DNA from: an uncultured Amaricoccus sp.
Lineage (GTDB): Bacteria; Pseudomonadota; Alphaproteobacteria; Rhodobacterales; Rhodobacteraceae
NCBI RefSeq assembly: GCF_937858865.1
Contig: NZ_CALLYO010000215.1
Span: 1 to 6,729, forward strand
DNA: 6,729 nucleotides
Direction: 5' to 3'
Shown here: piece by piece, positions 5,932 to 6,729 of the stretch
Position numbering within the stretch: position 1 is the first letter of the stretch
Layout: every line of letters starts with the position of its first letter
The notes under the pieces: generated by a model
Database searches by the model: none
What the model was told of the DNA's origin: nothing
What the model saw: the letters and a program-made list of their open reading frames with translations, nothing else
Made by a program: the position numbers and the translations under genes

Positions 5932-6413
5932 CGCCGCGCCTCGAGATGCGCCAGCCGGTCGAGCAGCCCCTGCAGGATGTAGCCCGCCGCCACATGGTCG
6001 ATGACCTCGGCCCGCCGGCGCCGTGAGGCGTCCGCCTCGAGGAGCGCCCGCTCCGCCGCCACCGTCGAGAGCCGCTCGTCCCAGAAGGTGATCGGCAGCT
6101 CGGTCAGCCCGGCGAGGTTGCGGGCGAAGGCGCGGGTCGACTGCGCCCGCGGCCCCTCGCTGCCGTCCATGTTGCGCGGCAGCCCGAGCACCAGCCCGCC
6201 GATCCGCCGCGCCTCGGCCAGCCGCAGCAGCGCCGCGGCGTCGGCGCTGAACTTCGTCCGCCGGATGGTCTCGAGTGGGCTCGCCACCCGGCGCGAGGTG
6301 TCGGAGACGGCGACCCCGATCGTCCGCGTCCCGAGGTCGAGCCCCATCAGCGCCTGCCCGGGCGCGAGCGCCGCCGCGAAGGCGGCCGGCTCGGCGAGGA
6401 TGGGCGCGGTCAC
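5928..6413 (-). CDS. ruvX: Putative pre-16S rRNA nuclease / Holliday junction resolvase RuvX (YqgF)
   Basis: A 161-residue cytoplasmic RNase H-fold nuclease of the YqgF family, implicated in maturing the 16S rRNA 5' end and earlier proposed as a Holliday junction resolvase. Motifs in order: [16 protein letters not shown] (23-38) with the first catalytic Asp26, [20 protein letters not shown] (72-91), [15 protein letters not shown] (110-124) with the acidic pair Asp112-Glu113, and [17 protein letters not shown] (136-152) with Asp139. All expected catalytic acids are present. It has about 20 extra N-terminal residues before the first strand. The start is a GTG at 6413 that overlaps the upstream TPR gene's stop as GTGA; the end overlaps the DUF1289 start in the same way. 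Translation of the three genes is therefore probably coupled. Confidence 0.94.
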   Translation of the reverse strand: MTAPILAEPAAFAAALAPGQALMGLDLGTRTIGVAVSDTSRRVASPLETIRRTKFSADAAALLRLAEARRIGGLVLGLPRNMDGSEGPRAQSTRAFARNLAGLTELPITFWDERLSTVAAERALLEADASRRRRAEVIDHVAAGYILQGLLDRLAHLEARR

Positions 6414-6729
6414 GGCGCCAGCCCCGCGTCCGCCGCCGCCGCCTCGATGACGGCGAGGCCGGCCGGATCACCGGCATGCTTCTGCCGCGCCTCGGCGAGA
6501 ATCGCCGCCGCCTCCTCGCGCCGGCCGAGCACCCCGAGCGAGCGGATGAGCCGTGCCCAGTCCTCCGGCGGCCCGCCCTCGCGCGCCAGCCGCTCGGAGA
6601 GCCCGTCCACCATCCCGGCAATCATCGCCTGCCGCTCCTCGGGCGCCATCGCCCCTGCGGCCTCGACGTCTTCCGCGCTCGGCCCGGCACCGGCCGGCGG
6701 CGCGAGCCCGGCCTGGCGCGCCGCCTCGG
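6410..6729 (-). CDS. CcmI-like cytochrome c biogenesis TPR protein, C-terminal part (5' end outside window)
   Basis: The frame is open from the right edge (6729) for 105 codons to the stop at 6410, so the gene begins outside the window. The visible part starts in a linker of Ala, Gly and Pro, then shows [20 protein letters not shown] (18-37), [10 protein letters not shown] and a TPR-like pair of helices ([26 protein letters not shown]). This combination is typical of the C-terminal, periplasmic TPR domain of CcmI (CycH), which holds apocytochrome c for haem attachment by CcmFH. The ATG at 6649 inside it is not the start, because homology and the frame continue upstream. Without the N-terminal membrane part, the CcmI assignment rests on the GMVDGL-type motif and helix pattern; another TPR protein is possible. 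It is first in the visible unit with ruvX and DUF1289. Confidence 0.75.
   Translation of the reverse strand, partial: EAARQAGLAPPAGAGPSAEDVEAAGAMAPEERQAMIAGMVDGLSERLAREGGPPEDWARLIRSLGVLGRREEAAAILAEARQKHAGDPAGLAVIEAAAADAGLAP

Noticed and set aside
5695..6621. A 308-codon minus-strand frame containing the DUF1289 sequence at its end
   Set aside because: The upstream 230 codons are out-of-frame readings of ruvX and the TPR gene; the GTG at 5931 with its GAGG site is the better start.

Overview
This is a very G+C-rich, densely coding bacterial window. Its gene content (RuvX and a DUF1289 protein downstream of a CcmI-type protein, a DusA-type tRNA dihydrouridine synthase, a TauE/SafE permease, and a CaiB/BaiF plus FAD-oxidase catabolic cluster) and its codon use suggest an alphaproteobacterium, possibly of the Rhodospirillales/Acetobacterales. 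That placement is an inference from protein style; there is no rRNA or other marker gene here.

Layout. (1) Positions 1-3494, minus strand: three genes with overlapping ends form one transcription unit. In order of transcription they are an alkyl-DHAP-synthase-like/GlcD-like FAD-binding oxidase (GTG start at 3494), a class III CaiB/BaiF CoA-transferase (start 1845, 4-nt overlap), and a GMC-unrelated 'FAD_oxidored'-type flavoprotein (start 625, 1-nt overlap) that runs off the left edge. (2) Positions 3495-3790: a divergent intergenic region, visibly less G+C-rich than the rest, with a symmetric promoter-like element at 3716-3743. (3) Positions 3791-5694, plus strand: dusA, then a TSUP (TauE/SafE) membrane permease 35 nt downstream. 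A perfect four-tract G-quadruplex motif sits on the dusA stop codon just before the permease's ribosome binding site. (4) Positions 5695-6729, minus strand: the C-terminal part of a CcmI-like TPR protein (cut by the right edge), ruvX/yqgF, and a small four-cysteine DUF1289 protein. Both junctions are 4-nt GTGA overlaps. The DUF1289 stop lies directly against the permease stop, the two together forming TGATCA.

How the genes work together. The left cluster looks like a small catabolic or carboxylic-acid module: one enzyme makes a CoA thioester by transfer and two flavoenzymes act on the acid or its product. The substrate cannot be read from the sequence. The dusA-permease pair and the ccmI-ruvX-DUF1289 trio are housekeeping genes (tRNA modification, anion transport, cytochrome c maturation, 16S rRNA processing). 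I see no RNA genes, insertion sequences, CRISPR arrays or phage genes. I found no clear previously undescribed system. The points most worth checking are the uncharacterised flavoenzyme/CoA-transferase operon, the strong hairpin inside the CoA-transferase gene, the G-quadruplex at the dusA-permease junction, and the symmetric promoter element.
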